The notes under the pieces are model-generated. The model did no database searches. It was not told where the DNA came from and worked only from the letters and a program-made list of their open reading frames with translations. A program made the position numbers and the translations under genes. Positions 17,401-24,601 of a stretch of DNA of 61,893 nucleotides are shown one piece after another; the stretch's first letter is position 1; every line of letters starts with the position of its first letter. The DNA comes from CAYJAD01 sp964370015 (GTDB taxonomy: Bacteria; Desulfobacterota; Desulfovibrionia; Desulfovibrionales; Desulfovibrionaceae), in contig CAYJHD010000005.1 in NCBI GenBank assembly GCA_964370015.1, positions 1 to 61,893 of the forward strand, written 5' to 3'.

Positions 17401-17430
17401 AAGCCCCGCCAAAGCGGGGCTTTTTTTTGT
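17401..17430 (+). terminator. Intrinsic terminator of the FKBP gene
   Basis: Perfect 9-bp stem AAGCCCCGC (17401-17409) / GCGGGGCTT (17414-17422), then a run of T. Confidence 0.95.
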
Positions 17431-17461
17431 GGTACAAATAAGAGTGTGCACTGTAAAAAAT

Positions 17462-17479
17462 GCCGACAAAAGTGTCGGC
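17462..17479. promoter_or_regulatory. Perfect inverted repeat upstream of the PEP-CTERM gene
   Basis: GCCGACA (17462-17468), AAAG, TGTCGGC (17473-17479). It lies 62 bases upstream of the sigma-54-like -24 element, a distance where enhancer-binding proteins dock. The alternative is a second weak terminator, but the sequence after it is only partly T-rich. Confidence 0.45.
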
Positions 17480-17540
17480 TTCCTTTACACATTTGCCAGA
17501 TACCCAAAAATAATTACCTAGAAAAGTAATGGGTTATATG

Positions 17541-17556
17541 TGGTATGCCTTTTGCA
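17541..17556 (+). promoter_or_regulatory. Sigma-54-like promoter of the PEP-CTERM gene
   Basis: TGGTATG-N4-TTGCA has the required GG and GC exactly ten bases apart. Two of the seven upstream consensus bases differ. Start is predicted near 17567, giving a 46-base leader with GAGGAG before the ATG. PEP-CTERM genes in other bacteria often have sigma-54 promoters controlled by the PrsK-PrsR pair; that parallel is inference. Confidence 0.55.
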
Positions 17557-17612
17557 AAAAAGATTACGGTAATGTTTTATTGTGTAAGTCCTAAAGTGAA
17601 GAGGAGTTGTGT

Positions 17613-18236
17613 ATGAAGAGAAAGCTTTGTGCCTTATGTACCCTTGTGTTCTTGAGTCTTACGTCCCTAGCATTGGCTGCCCCGCTCAACTATAAGTTTG
17701 AAGTGGACACCTACATTGAGACATGCATTCCCGGCTTTGATTGGCCTCTGGATTCCGAAAAGAGAAAAGGGCAATTAACGTCTGAAAATAATTATCAAGA
17801 AAGCATATCCATTCCCCATATTATTGATGAGATGGCTGCTGATGTGGCGATTTTTTCTGGTGTGTACGAGGTTAATGTAAAAATACAAAACCCTGTACCC
17901 GGCGGTAAGCCCATCACTTTATCCCTTGGTTTTGACATGTATACTGAATGTAATAAGCTTGTTTTAAGCCCCATGACTTCAACCTTTGTCACTGCCGGTG
18001 GTTTTTACTTAAATGCCGATTTAAGCGATTGGAATGTGATGTATACGGCCGACAATGAATTGTACTGGGAAAAATTTTTTTTCGGGCCTTATCTTGAGGA
18101 TATTCGTTTCGACTTTGGAGCCTTAGATAGAAACGATCCTCCCATTCCTAATCCGGAACCTGCCACCATGTTGCTCATGGGTGCTGGCCTAGCGGGTCTT
18201 GGTGTCTTTAGGAAGGGTAAGAAAAAGGTCGAATAA
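17613..18236 (+). CDS. Secreted PEP-CTERM-anchored protein
   Basis: 207 residues. A Sec signal peptide (about 1-22, ending ALAA) is followed by a beta-rich exported domain with no family I recognise. The last 27 residues form a PEP-CTERM sorting signal: NPEPATMLLMG, a hydrophobic helix (AGLAGLGVF) and a basic end (RKGKKKVE). Such proteins are cut and anchored by an exosortase, usually linked to exopolysaccharide; no exosortase or EPS cluster is in the window. ATG 17613 has GAGGAG six bases upstream. It has its own sigma-54-like promoter and terminator. Confidence 0.82.
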   Translation: MKRKLCALCTLVFLSLTSLALAAPLNYKFEVDTYIETCIPGFDWPLDSEKRKGQLTSENNYQESISIPHIIDEMAADVAIFSGVYEVNVKIQNPVPGGKPITLSLGFDMYTECNKLVLSPMTSTFVTAGGFYLNADLSDWNVMYTADNELYWEKFFFGPYLEDIRFDFGALDRNDPPIPNPEPATMLLMGAGLAGLGVFRKGKKKVE

Positions 18237-18273
18237 TACTTACGACGCAAAAGTGTTGGTAAGGTGTATGGTT

Positions 18274-18307
18274 GAGCTTGTGGAGTTGGTCCGCAAGCTC
18301 TTTTTTT
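18274..18307 (+). terminator. Intrinsic terminator of the PEP-CTERM gene
   Basis: Stem GAGCTTGTGGA (18274-18284) / TCCGCAAGCTC (18290-18300) with one mismatch, then seven T. The T-run reaches the stop codon of the convergent tupC. Confidence 0.9.
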
Positions 18308-18941
18308 ATGGTCGCTTGGGAGCTTGTAAGGTGAGGTAGTCGGCGTTGAGGCTTTCAAGCCATAGGCTATCATGGCTGGAAACTATGACCGTGGTGCCTT
18401 TGGCGGCCACGCTGTGCACAGCTTCATGTATGGCTTTGGAACAAGCCGTGTCGGTGTGGGCAGTGGGTTCGTCCAAAAGCAAAGCCAAGGGTTCCAGCAC
18501 CAAACGGGAGGCCAAGGCCACACGTTGTTTTTCACCGCCGGAAAGCTGATACCAAGGGCGCGAAGCCACAGATTCTGGTTTAAAGCCCACGGTTTCTAAA
18601 GCTTCAAAAGCTTTTTCTTGCATGCCTTGTTTTTTTCCGCGCAATTTTAAACCATAGCACACATTATCCAGCACCGAAGTTTTAAACAGATAGGGCTCTT
18701 GCAAAAGTAAGGTCACATCTTGGCGCGTGTGCATGGGATTGTCGCCGTAAAAGGAAATGCTGCCTTGGCTAGGCTTTTCCAAAAAGGCTAAAATGCGTAA
18801 TAGGGTGCTTTTTCCCACACCATTGGGGCCCACAAGGGCCAGCACTGCGCCGCGCGCAATTTCCACTGGGGGCATGTGCGACATATCCAGCGCCACATGT
18901 TTATCATAGCATTGTATGATGTTATGTAATTTATACAGCAT
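18306..18941 (-). CDS. tupC: Tungstate ABC transporter, ATP-binding protein
   Basis: A 211-residue ABC ATPase. Walker A is GPNGVGKST, the signature LSGGEKQR, Walker B LALLLDEPT, and the switch His is in VIVSSHD. It is short for the family and has no C-terminal regulatory domain. It energises the importer formed with the permease one base upstream and the binding protein before it. ATG 18941 has AGGGG upstream. The tungstate assignment rests on the neighbouring binding protein; molybdate remains possible. Confidence 0.88.
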   Translation of the reverse strand: MLYKLHNIIQCYDKHVALDMSHMPPVEIARGAVLALVGPNGVGKSTLLRILAFLEKPSQGSISFYGDNPMHTRQDVTLLLQEPYLFKTSVLDNVCYGLKLRGKKQGMQEKAFEALETVGFKPESVASRPWYQLSGGEKQRVALASRLVLEPLALLLDEPTAHTDTACSKAIHEAVHSVAAKGTTVIVSSHDSLWLESLNADYLTLQAPKRP

Positions 18942-18942
18942 A

Positions 18943-19641
18943 TTATCCCCTGCGTCCTTCTTTGCGCAAAAAGGTGAGGGCCAGATTTAAAATAAAAGCC
19001 ATGAGCAAGAGCACAAGTCCAAGGGCAATGCCTTGAGCAAATTCACCTTTGTTGGTTTCTAGGGTGATGGCCGTGGTGATGGTTCTGGTATCCCAGCGAA
19101 TATTGCCACCCAGCATCATGGCCACGCCCACCTCGGTGATGACGCGTCCAAAAGCTGTTACCAGCACTAAGAGTATGGCAAAGCGCAATTCCATGATGGT
19201 GCCCACCGCTTGCTGAAAGGGGGATGCGCCCAAGGTGAGTAAGGTTTGGCGACAGCGCGGGTCTTGATTTTCCACCGCTTGCGCCGTGAGGGAACTGATG
19301 ATGGGCAGGGCCAAGATGGCTTGACCAAGGGCCATGCCTTCTAAGGTGAAGAGTAAGCCTAAATCGCCCAAAGGGCCTTTGCGCATGATGAAGGCATAGA
19401 CCAAAAGACCTATGAGCACCGTGGGAAAAGCCAATAAGGTATCAGAAATGAGGCGTAAAAAGCGTCGGCCAAAAAAATTGCCGTAGCCAAGGGCCAGCCC
19501 CAAGGGCAGACCCAAAGCCACGGCTAAAATCATGGCGTATATGGTAGATACAAGGCTAGCTTCCACTGCGGAAAAGGTATCCGCATTGCCAGTTAGCAAA
19601 AGATGAAAGGCCTGAAGAAAGCCTTGTACAAAAAAATCCAT
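18943..19641 (-). CDS. tupB: Tungstate ABC transporter, permease
   Basis: A 232-residue inner-membrane permease with about five or six hydrophobic helices. The cytoplasmic EAA-type loop (FLRLISDTLLAFPTVLIGLLV and later GASPFQQAVGTIM) marks the ABC importer fold. It shows the length and helix pattern of TupB/WtpB proteins. The gene begins three bases after the tupA stop, with only a weak ribosome site, so translation is probably coupled to tupA. Confidence 0.9.
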   Translation of the reverse strand: MDFFVQGFLQAFHLLLTGNADTFSAVEASLVSTIYAMILAVALGLPLGLALGYGNFFGRRFLRLISDTLLAFPTVLIGLLVYAFIMRKGPLGDLGLLFTLEGMALGQAILALPIISSLTAQAVENQDPRCRQTLLTLGASPFQQAVGTIMELRFAILLVLVTAFGRVITEVGVAMMLGGNIRWDTRTITTAITLETNKGEFAQGIALGLVLLLMAFILNLALTFLRKEGRRG

Positions 19642-19644
19642 AAA

Positions 19645-20478
19645 CTACTTGCTTGCAGCGTTGGGGAAGAACAATTGCTTGCCTTGCATTTTGTAGTCAG
19701 CAATGCTCTTTTGTGTGGAAGGAGCTACCAACCAGTTGGCAAACTTCACAGCCAAGTCATTCTTAGCCTTGGGGCAGTTGTTGGTGTTCACTTCCACTAC
19801 GGAGTACTGGTTAAAGAGGGCTTTGTCGCCTTCCACCACAATGGCCAAGGAGCTATCGGGGTTTTTGCTGCTAAAAGTAATCCAAGTGCCGCGGTCGGTG
19901 AGGGCATAGCCACCCTTTTCAGAGGCAATGGTTAAGGTTTTGAGCATGCCTTGGCCCACAGAAGAGTACCAAGTTTCCTTGGAAGGTACTGCGCCGTGAA
20001 GGTTTTTCCAAAGCTTTTGCTCGGCCTTGTGTGTGCCGGAATTGTCACCACGGCTCACAAAAGCGGCACCGGAAGCGGCAATGTTCTTCAATGCTTTGGC
20101 GGCGTCATTGCCTTTTACTTTGGCAGGGTCGGCCTTGGGGCCCACCATGATGAAGTCATTGTACATGACCAATTGACGATTTTGACCAAAGCCTTTGTTA
20201 ACAAAGTCGATTTCAGCGTCAGGAGCGTGTACAAGTAATACATCCACGTCGCAGTTTTGGCCATGAGCTAAGGCTTTACCTGTGCCCACTGCCACCCATT
20301 TAATGGGCACGCCGGTTTCTTTGGTGAATTGGGGGCCCAATACGTCAAGCAAGCCGGAGTCTTGGGTGCTTGTGGTGGTGGCCATCATCAAAGTTTCTTC
20401 AGCTTGCGCTGTGGGAGCTAAAGCAAGGGCGCCTACCAAGAAGCCCAAAACAGTAAGGGTGCGAAATGCGTGTAACAT
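19645..20478 (-). CDS. tupA: Tungstate-binding periplasmic protein
   Basis: 277 residues. A Sec signal peptide (about 1-25, ending AQA) precedes a type-II periplasmic binding fold. The motif TTTSTQDSGLLD just after the signal is characteristic of TupA and supplies oxyanion contacts; FVSRGDNSGTHKAEQ is another family segment. It captures tungstate for the TupBC importer, which would feed tungsten enzymes such as formate dehydrogenases. ATG 20478 is chosen because GGAGG stands four bases upstream and the signal peptide starts there; the longer frame from 20556 runs over the promoter. Confidence 0.93.
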   Translation of the reverse strand: MLHAFRTLTVLGFLVGALALAPTAQAEETLMMATTTSTQDSGLLDVLGPQFTKETGVPIKWVAVGTGKALAHGQNCDVDVLLVHAPDAEIDFVNKGFGQNRQLVMYNDFIMVGPKADPAKVKGNDAAKALKNIAASGAAFVSRGDNSGTHKAEQKLWKNLHGAVPSKETWYSSVGQGMLKTLTIASEKGGYALTDRGTWITFSSKNPDSSLAIVVEGDKALFNQYSVVEVNTNNCPKAKNDLAVKFANWLVAPSTQKSIADYKMQGKQLFFPNAASK

Positions 20479-20508
20479 ATGTCCTCCAAAGGTTGTTATT
20501 TCTGTGGG

Positions 20509-20538
20509 GGTATAGTCATAAATTTTCGCCCCTGTCAA
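20509..20538 (-). promoter_or_regulatory. Sigma-70 promoter of tupABC
   Basis: Consensus TTGACA (20538-20533) and TATACC (20514-20509) on the minus strand with an 18-base spacer. The leader to tupA is about 24 bases. No molybdenum-cofactor-type riboswitch is visible. Confidence 0.75.
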
Positions 20539-20568
20539 GGGGGAGCTTTGCCCCAAGGTGCGCTTTTC

Positions 20569-21558
20569 TTAAGAGGAAATAATCCTTAAAAGCGCCGCAG
20601 GCAAACGCCAATAGAGGCGTTCTGCATGGTGAAAAAAGCGTGGAGAAAGGAAAGAAAGAAGGAAAAACAAGCCTGTTTTCATGCTGTAAGGACTTACTCT
20701 TTGCGCTGAAAAAAAGCATTGCCATACTGCTTTTCTGGCCTGTGCACCTTGCCCCATACGCCAAAGCTGTACAGCGTCATGAAAACACACTCGCCCTTGC
20801 AAAGCCTGCGATGCCTTGGGATACTTCTGGTCAAATTCTGGCCAAAGGGTACGAAGTTTCGTGAGAATGGTTTGCACTTCTTGGGCCCATAAATGTCCTT
20901 GGCTATGGCTGATATTATGGGCATGCATGCGTCTATGGGTGAGCACTTGTGGTATAAAATCGCACTCATAATCATGGGCCAAGCGATAAAATAAGTCTGC
21001 ATCGGCGGCCAATTGCAAAGTGGGATCAAAGGCACTTAGCCTTTCCACCGTACTACGGCGTACCATGACTGAAGACAGGATAACCCATTGCCGCTCAATG
21101 AGCTCTTCAAATACGTACCCTCTGGCTGGTTTAGTGCGCGAAAATACGTGAGTCAGAATGCGTGTTTTACCGCTGGAAGTTGTGGAAAAAAAAGACGTAT
21201 CAGTGCAGACCAAATGCGTGGCGGGGGCTTGTTCCAAGAGGGCCACTTGTTGCGCCAGTTTTTGCGGCTCCCAAAGGTCGTCGGCATCCAAAAAAGCCAC
21301 ATACTCACCGCGCGCATGGGCAAGGGCTAAATTTCTGGCTTGTCCTAAAATGGGACGTTGGGAGTGAGCAATGCAATGGATGCGTGCGTGTTTTCTGGCA
21401 TACTCTTGGGCCATGGAAAGGCTGGTATCGGTGCTGGCACTATCAAAGAAAATCACTTCCCAAGCCTCAAAACTTTGGGCGAGTACGCAATCCAAAGTCT
21501 GCGCCAAGGTATGGGCGCAGTTATACCCATTTATAATGATGGAAACGAGGGGCGTCAC
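20569..21558 (-). CDS. Family 2 glycosyltransferase
   Basis: A 329-residue GT-A glycosyltransferase. The nucleotide-sugar-binding start (LVSIIINGYNCAHTL), the region LGQARNLALAHARGEY and the metal-binding DXD-type motif FLDADDLWEP are clear. The C-terminal third has basic and hydrophobic stretches suggesting membrane association. Donor and acceptor are unknown. The start is GTG 21558, 13 bases after the upstream stop and without a clear ribosome site, so it is probably translated by coupling with the preceding gene. It is not part of a visible polysaccharide cluster. Confidence 0.85.
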   Translation of the reverse strand: MTPLVSIIINGYNCAHTLAQTLDCVLAQSFEAWEVIFFDSASTDTSLSMAQEYARKHARIHCIAHSQRPILGQARNLALAHARGEYVAFLDADDLWEPQKLAQQVALLEQAPATHLVCTDTSFFSTTSSGKTRILTHVFSRTKPARGYVFEELIERQWVILSSVMVRRSTVERLSAFDPTLQLAADADLFYRLAHDYECDFIPQVLTHRRMHAHNISHSQGHLWAQEVQTILTKLRTLWPEFDQKYPKASQALQGRVCFHDAVQLWRMGQGAQARKAVWQCFFSAQRVSPYSMKTGLFFLLSFLSPRFFHHAERLYWRLPAALLRIISS

Positions 21559-21571
21559 AGTTTAGTGAAGG

Positions 21572-22285
21572 CTAAACGAGCAAGTCCACACCCACAGACC
21601 AACGGCCCGTATATACGGGGGGTGCCAAGTCCGTGCCTGGATTGCCTGCTTTAGCTTGTGTGGAGTATGCGGCACTGGCCTTTTGGGGGCTGATGGTGCT
21701 GGCGGAATTCACCGTCATATTTTGTGCATCCATGCCTTGCGAAGAGGTGGGGCGAGCACCGTCGGCGGCGCGCAAGCGTAGAGCTTCATAAGCGGCGGCG
21801 CCATTGCTGGGGGTATAGGTGCGCGTTTGTAAATTTTCCAGAGGGTTCAAATTGCTGGCATACAAAGCCGCCACGCCGGCCATATCCGGTGTGGTGGTGT
21901 AAGGCACGCGACGCATTTCCTCGGCAACGGGTGCTTTGGTAAGGCTCTCTTCTTCATGGGCATTGGGGCTGATACGTCCCGAGGAGGTGTATACGCCTGT
22001 GCCTGCGCCCATGCTGGGCACATAAACATCTTGGAAGGGGCGTTGGGTTTGCGTATTTTCGGTGGCAATGACCGCATGACCCTGTTGCAGAACCTTGGCT
22101 TTTTCCAGTGCTTCCGGACTTAAAGATAGGGCGTCAGCCACCACGGAGTCAAAGTTGGAACTTTGCTCTGCACTGCGGGCCCCACGCTTTTGAGATTGGT
22201 CTCCTCCGCTTTGGAAAGCATCAAAGGAAAAATCAAAGGGGGATATGGTGGAAGCGTTGTCTACTAAGCCGGATATGCTGTCCAT
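21572..22285 (-). CDS. Uncharacterised low-complexity protein
   Basis: 237 residues, rich in Ser, Ala, Thr and Pro, with no signal peptide, transmembrane helix or recognised domain. It begins MDSISGLVDNASTISPFDF and includes a short helix (SLSPEALEKAKVLQQG) reminiscent of flagellar or secreted structural proteins; ASTISP occurs twice (near residues 11 and 204). Much of it should be disordered. GAGG stands five bases before ATG 22285. It is upstream of and probably co-transcribed with the glycosyltransferase, so it could be a glycosylated or surface-related protein; that is inference. Confidence 0.7.
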   Translation of the reverse strand: MDSISGLVDNASTISPFDFSFDAFQSGGDQSQKRGARSAEQSSNFDSVVADALSLSPEALEKAKVLQQGHAVIATENTQTQRPFQDVYVPSMGAGTGVYTSSGRISPNAHEEESLTKAPVAEEMRRVPYTTTPDMAGVAALYASNLNPLENLQTRTYTPSNGAAAYEALRLRAADGARPTSSQGMDAQNMTVNSASTISPQKASAAYSTQAKAGNPGTDLAPPVYTGRWSVGVDLLV

Positions 22286-22368
22286 ATATACCTCAATGGT
22301 TACGGTTCTAAATCATAATATAAGGCTTTTAGTTTTATTTGTCTAGATGTGTCATTGGTTCTAATCTA

Positions 22369-22549
22369 CATTGCGGCGATATTTTACTTTCAAAGATAAA
22401 ATATTGCCGTAATTAAAGTTTTTTGGAAAGGCTTATCCGAAGGGCGCGAAGCGTTCCCGTTAGTGAGCGCGCGAGCTTTACGGGAATAGAGCGTAAAACG
22501 GGTCTGGGGGAAGAACCTTTTGTTCACAAAAGGTTTTCCCCCAGTAGAT
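22369..22549 (+). repeat. Family-R intergenic repeat, copy R1 (full length)
   Basis: A 181-base non-coding repeat in the gap between ilvD and the 237-residue gene. Order on the plus strand: CATTGCGGCG, a hairpin (22375-22386 / 22397-22408), AAGTTTTTTGGAAAGG, a GC-richer centre with GCGTTCCCG and CGGGAATAGAGCG, and a strong terminal hairpin (CTGGGGGA, AACCTTTTG / CAAAAGGTT, TCCCCCAG; 22504-22543). Copies R2 and R3 align over most of its length. It lies 3' of ilvD and is inverted relative to it, as in the other two cases. Confidence 0.85.
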
Positions 22550-22567
22550 TTCCTAAATAGCTTATAC

Positions 22568-24247
22568 CTACTTATACACAGCACCCGTGGCGGCGGAGCT
22601 CACAAGGCGTGCGTAACGTTTCAAGAAAGGCGAGGTGATTTCTTTCACCACATGTACATGTGTTTTGCGTCTTTCTTCCAATTCTTCTTCGCTCACAAGC
22701 AGGTCCAGAACGCGGTTGGGAATATCAATGCGAATGATATCGCCTTCGCGCACAAGGCCAATGGTTCCGCCGTCGGCAGCTTCCGGTGAAATATGGCCAA
22801 TGGCCGCACCGTTGGTACCGCCGGAGAAACGTCCGTCGGTGAGCAGAGCCACGTCTTTACCAAGACCCATGCCGGTGATGGCCGCCGTGGGGGAGAGCAT
22901 TTCGCGCATGCCTGGACCGCCGCGTGGGCCTTCGTAGGTGATGACCACAGCGTCACCCTTGACGATTTTGCCGGCCAAAATGGCTTGCATGGCCTCTTCT
23001 TCAGAGGTGAATACACGCGCACGCACATCGCGGCAGAGCATTTCTTGGGCCACGGCAGATTGCTTCACCACGGCACCTTGAGGCGCAAGGGAACCTTTTA
23101 AGATGGCGATGCCGCCTTGCTTGGAGTAGGCATTGTCAATGGTGCGGATAACATCGGCATTTTTCACACCGGCTTTGAGGTCAGCCAAGTTTTCACCCAC
23201 GGTTTTACCGGTGACGGTGAGGGCACTATCATTTACAAGCCCAATTTTGCGCAGCTCTGCCATGACGGCAGGAATGCCACCGGCCAGGTGTAATTCTTCA
23301 ATGTGGTGTGCGCCGGCGGGGGAGAGCTTACACAAATTAGGTGTCTTGCGGCTCACTTCGTCGAAAATATCCAAGGATAAATTGAGACCTGCCTCGCGGA
23401 AGATGGCGGGCAAGTGCAGTACTGTGTTGGTGGAACAGCCCAGAGCCATGTCCACAGCCACGGCATTGGAAACGGCTTCTTGGGTGACGATGTCAGAAGG
23501 ACGAATGTTCTTTTCCAAAAGCTCCATGACCTTCATGCCGGCTTTTTTGGCAAGGCGAATACGCGAAGCCATGACGGCGGGGGTGGTGCCATTGCCGGGC
23601 AAGGCTAGGCCAATGGTTTCGGAAAGACAGTTCATGGAGTTGGCAGTGAACATGCCGGCGCAAGAGCCGCAACCGGGGCAAGCGCCTTCGGCCAGCTCTT
23701 CCAATTGCTCTTCGCTCATGTCACCGCTTTTTACGCGACCCACGCCTTCAAATACGGTGATGAGGTCGGTTTTGGCGTCTTTGCCGATGTGTTCAGACTT
23801 AAGACCTGCCAACATGGGGCCGCCGCTGATGAGAATGGAGGGGATATTTAAGCGCAGCATGGCCATGAGCATGCCGGGCACGCTCTTGTCACAGTTGGGG
23901 ATGAAAACCAAGGCGTCAAAAGGATGCGCACAAGCCATGATTTCAATGGAGTCAGCAATGATTTCACGTGAAGGCAAGGAAAAATGCATGCCTTGATGGT
24001 TCATGGCAAGGCCATCGCAAACGGCAATGGCTGGAAATTCCATGGGAGTTCCGCCGGCCAGACGCACGCCGGCTTTTACGGCTTCAGAGATGCGGTGCAG
24101 GTGAATGTGACCGGGCACAATTTCATTGGCGCCGTTGACAATGCCGATGAGGGGACGGTCCATTTCTTCACGGGTGAGTCCAAGGGCATACAACAAGGAG
24201 CGGTGCGGGGCTTTTTCAAGGCCGGCAGTCATTTTTTTACTACGCAT
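22568..24247 (-). CDS. ilvD: Dihydroxy-acid dehydratase
   Basis: 559 residues, normal length. It dehydrates 2,3-dihydroxy-isovalerate and dihydroxy-methylvalerate in branched-chain amino acid synthesis. Fe-S ligands are visible in NCDKSVPGMLMAM and CPGCGSCAGMFTANSMN, and the active-site Ser region in TDGRFSGGTNG. The N-terminus SLLYALGLTREEMDRPLIG is typical. ATG 24247 is preceded by AAAGGA. It is transcribed alone here; other ilv genes are not in the window. A repeat (R1) follows its stop instead of a plain terminator. Confidence 0.96.
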   Translation of the reverse strand: MRSKKMTAGLEKAPHRSLLYALGLTREEMDRPLIGIVNGANEIVPGHIHLHRISEAVKAGVRLAGGTPMEFPAIAVCDGLAMNHQGMHFSLPSREIIADSIEIMACAHPFDALVFIPNCDKSVPGMLMAMLRLNIPSILISGGPMLAGLKSEHIGKDAKTDLITVFEGVGRVKSGDMSEEQLEELAEGACPGCGSCAGMFTANSMNCLSETIGLALPGNGTTPAVMASRIRLAKKAGMKVMELLEKNIRPSDIVTQEAVSNAVAVDMALGCSTNTVLHLPAIFREAGLNLSLDIFDEVSRKTPNLCKLSPAGAHHIEELHLAGGIPAVMAELRKIGLVNDSALTVTGKTVGENLADLKAGVKNADVIRTIDNAYSKQGGIAILKGSLAPQGAVVKQSAVAQEMLCRDVRARVFTSEEEAMQAILAGKIVKGDAVVITYEGPRGGPGMREMLSPTAAITGMGLGKDVALLTDGRFSGGTNGAAIGHISPEAADGGTIGLVREGDIIRIDIPNRVLDLLVSEEELEERRKTHVHVVKEITSPFLKRYARLVSSAATGAVYK

Positions 24248-24335
24248 GGGAATTCCTTTAGGGGTGTTTATGTCTTTAAGGTTTAAGCACAGTGTGGTGC
24301 TTTGTCCTTTTTTGTTACAGTGGTACTATAACTCA

Positions 24336-24386
24336 TCTCATAATTCAGCTTATACTGAATTACGCTATATAGTAATGTATGAGATA
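24336..24386. promoter_or_regulatory. Nested palindrome upstream of ilvD
   Basis: Outer arms ATCTCATA (24336-24343) / TATGAGAT (24379-24386) and inner arms AATTCAG (24342-24348) / CTGAATT (24355-24361). It lies 90-140 bases before the ilvD start and could be an operator. No regulator is assigned. Confidence 0.4.
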
Positions 24387-24470
24387 GCTTCTAGTAGCAA
24401 ATTTGCCGGTAAAAAGCCAGTGCTGACATGGGCTAAGCCTTGTGTGCCCTTATCTTTGAATTATGGGCCT

Positions 24471-24496
24471 TAAGGATTACGTTTTTGAGCCGATAA
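24471..24496 (+). promoter_or_regulatory. Sigma-28 (FliA) promoter of fliD
   Basis: TAAG (24471-24474), 14 bases, then the full sigma-28 -10 consensus GCCGATAA (24489-24496). Predicted start near 24503, about 100 bases before the fliD ATG. This fits late flagellar gene control. Confidence 0.75.
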
Positions 24497-24601
24497 GACT
24501 TGGGAGAAGTAAAGCCTAAAAGGCGTATTTGTGTTTGCATGTTTTTTGCATTGCATAAACCGTAGGCTTTTTCGGCAAGAATTTCCCATGAGAGGTTTGT
24601 T

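Larger units (their letters stand above)
24248..24601. other. Divergent control region of ilvD and fliD
   Basis: 354 bases without a gene. It holds a large inverted repeat (24336-24386) nearer ilvD and the sigma-28 promoter of fliD (24471-24496). Confidence 0.6.
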
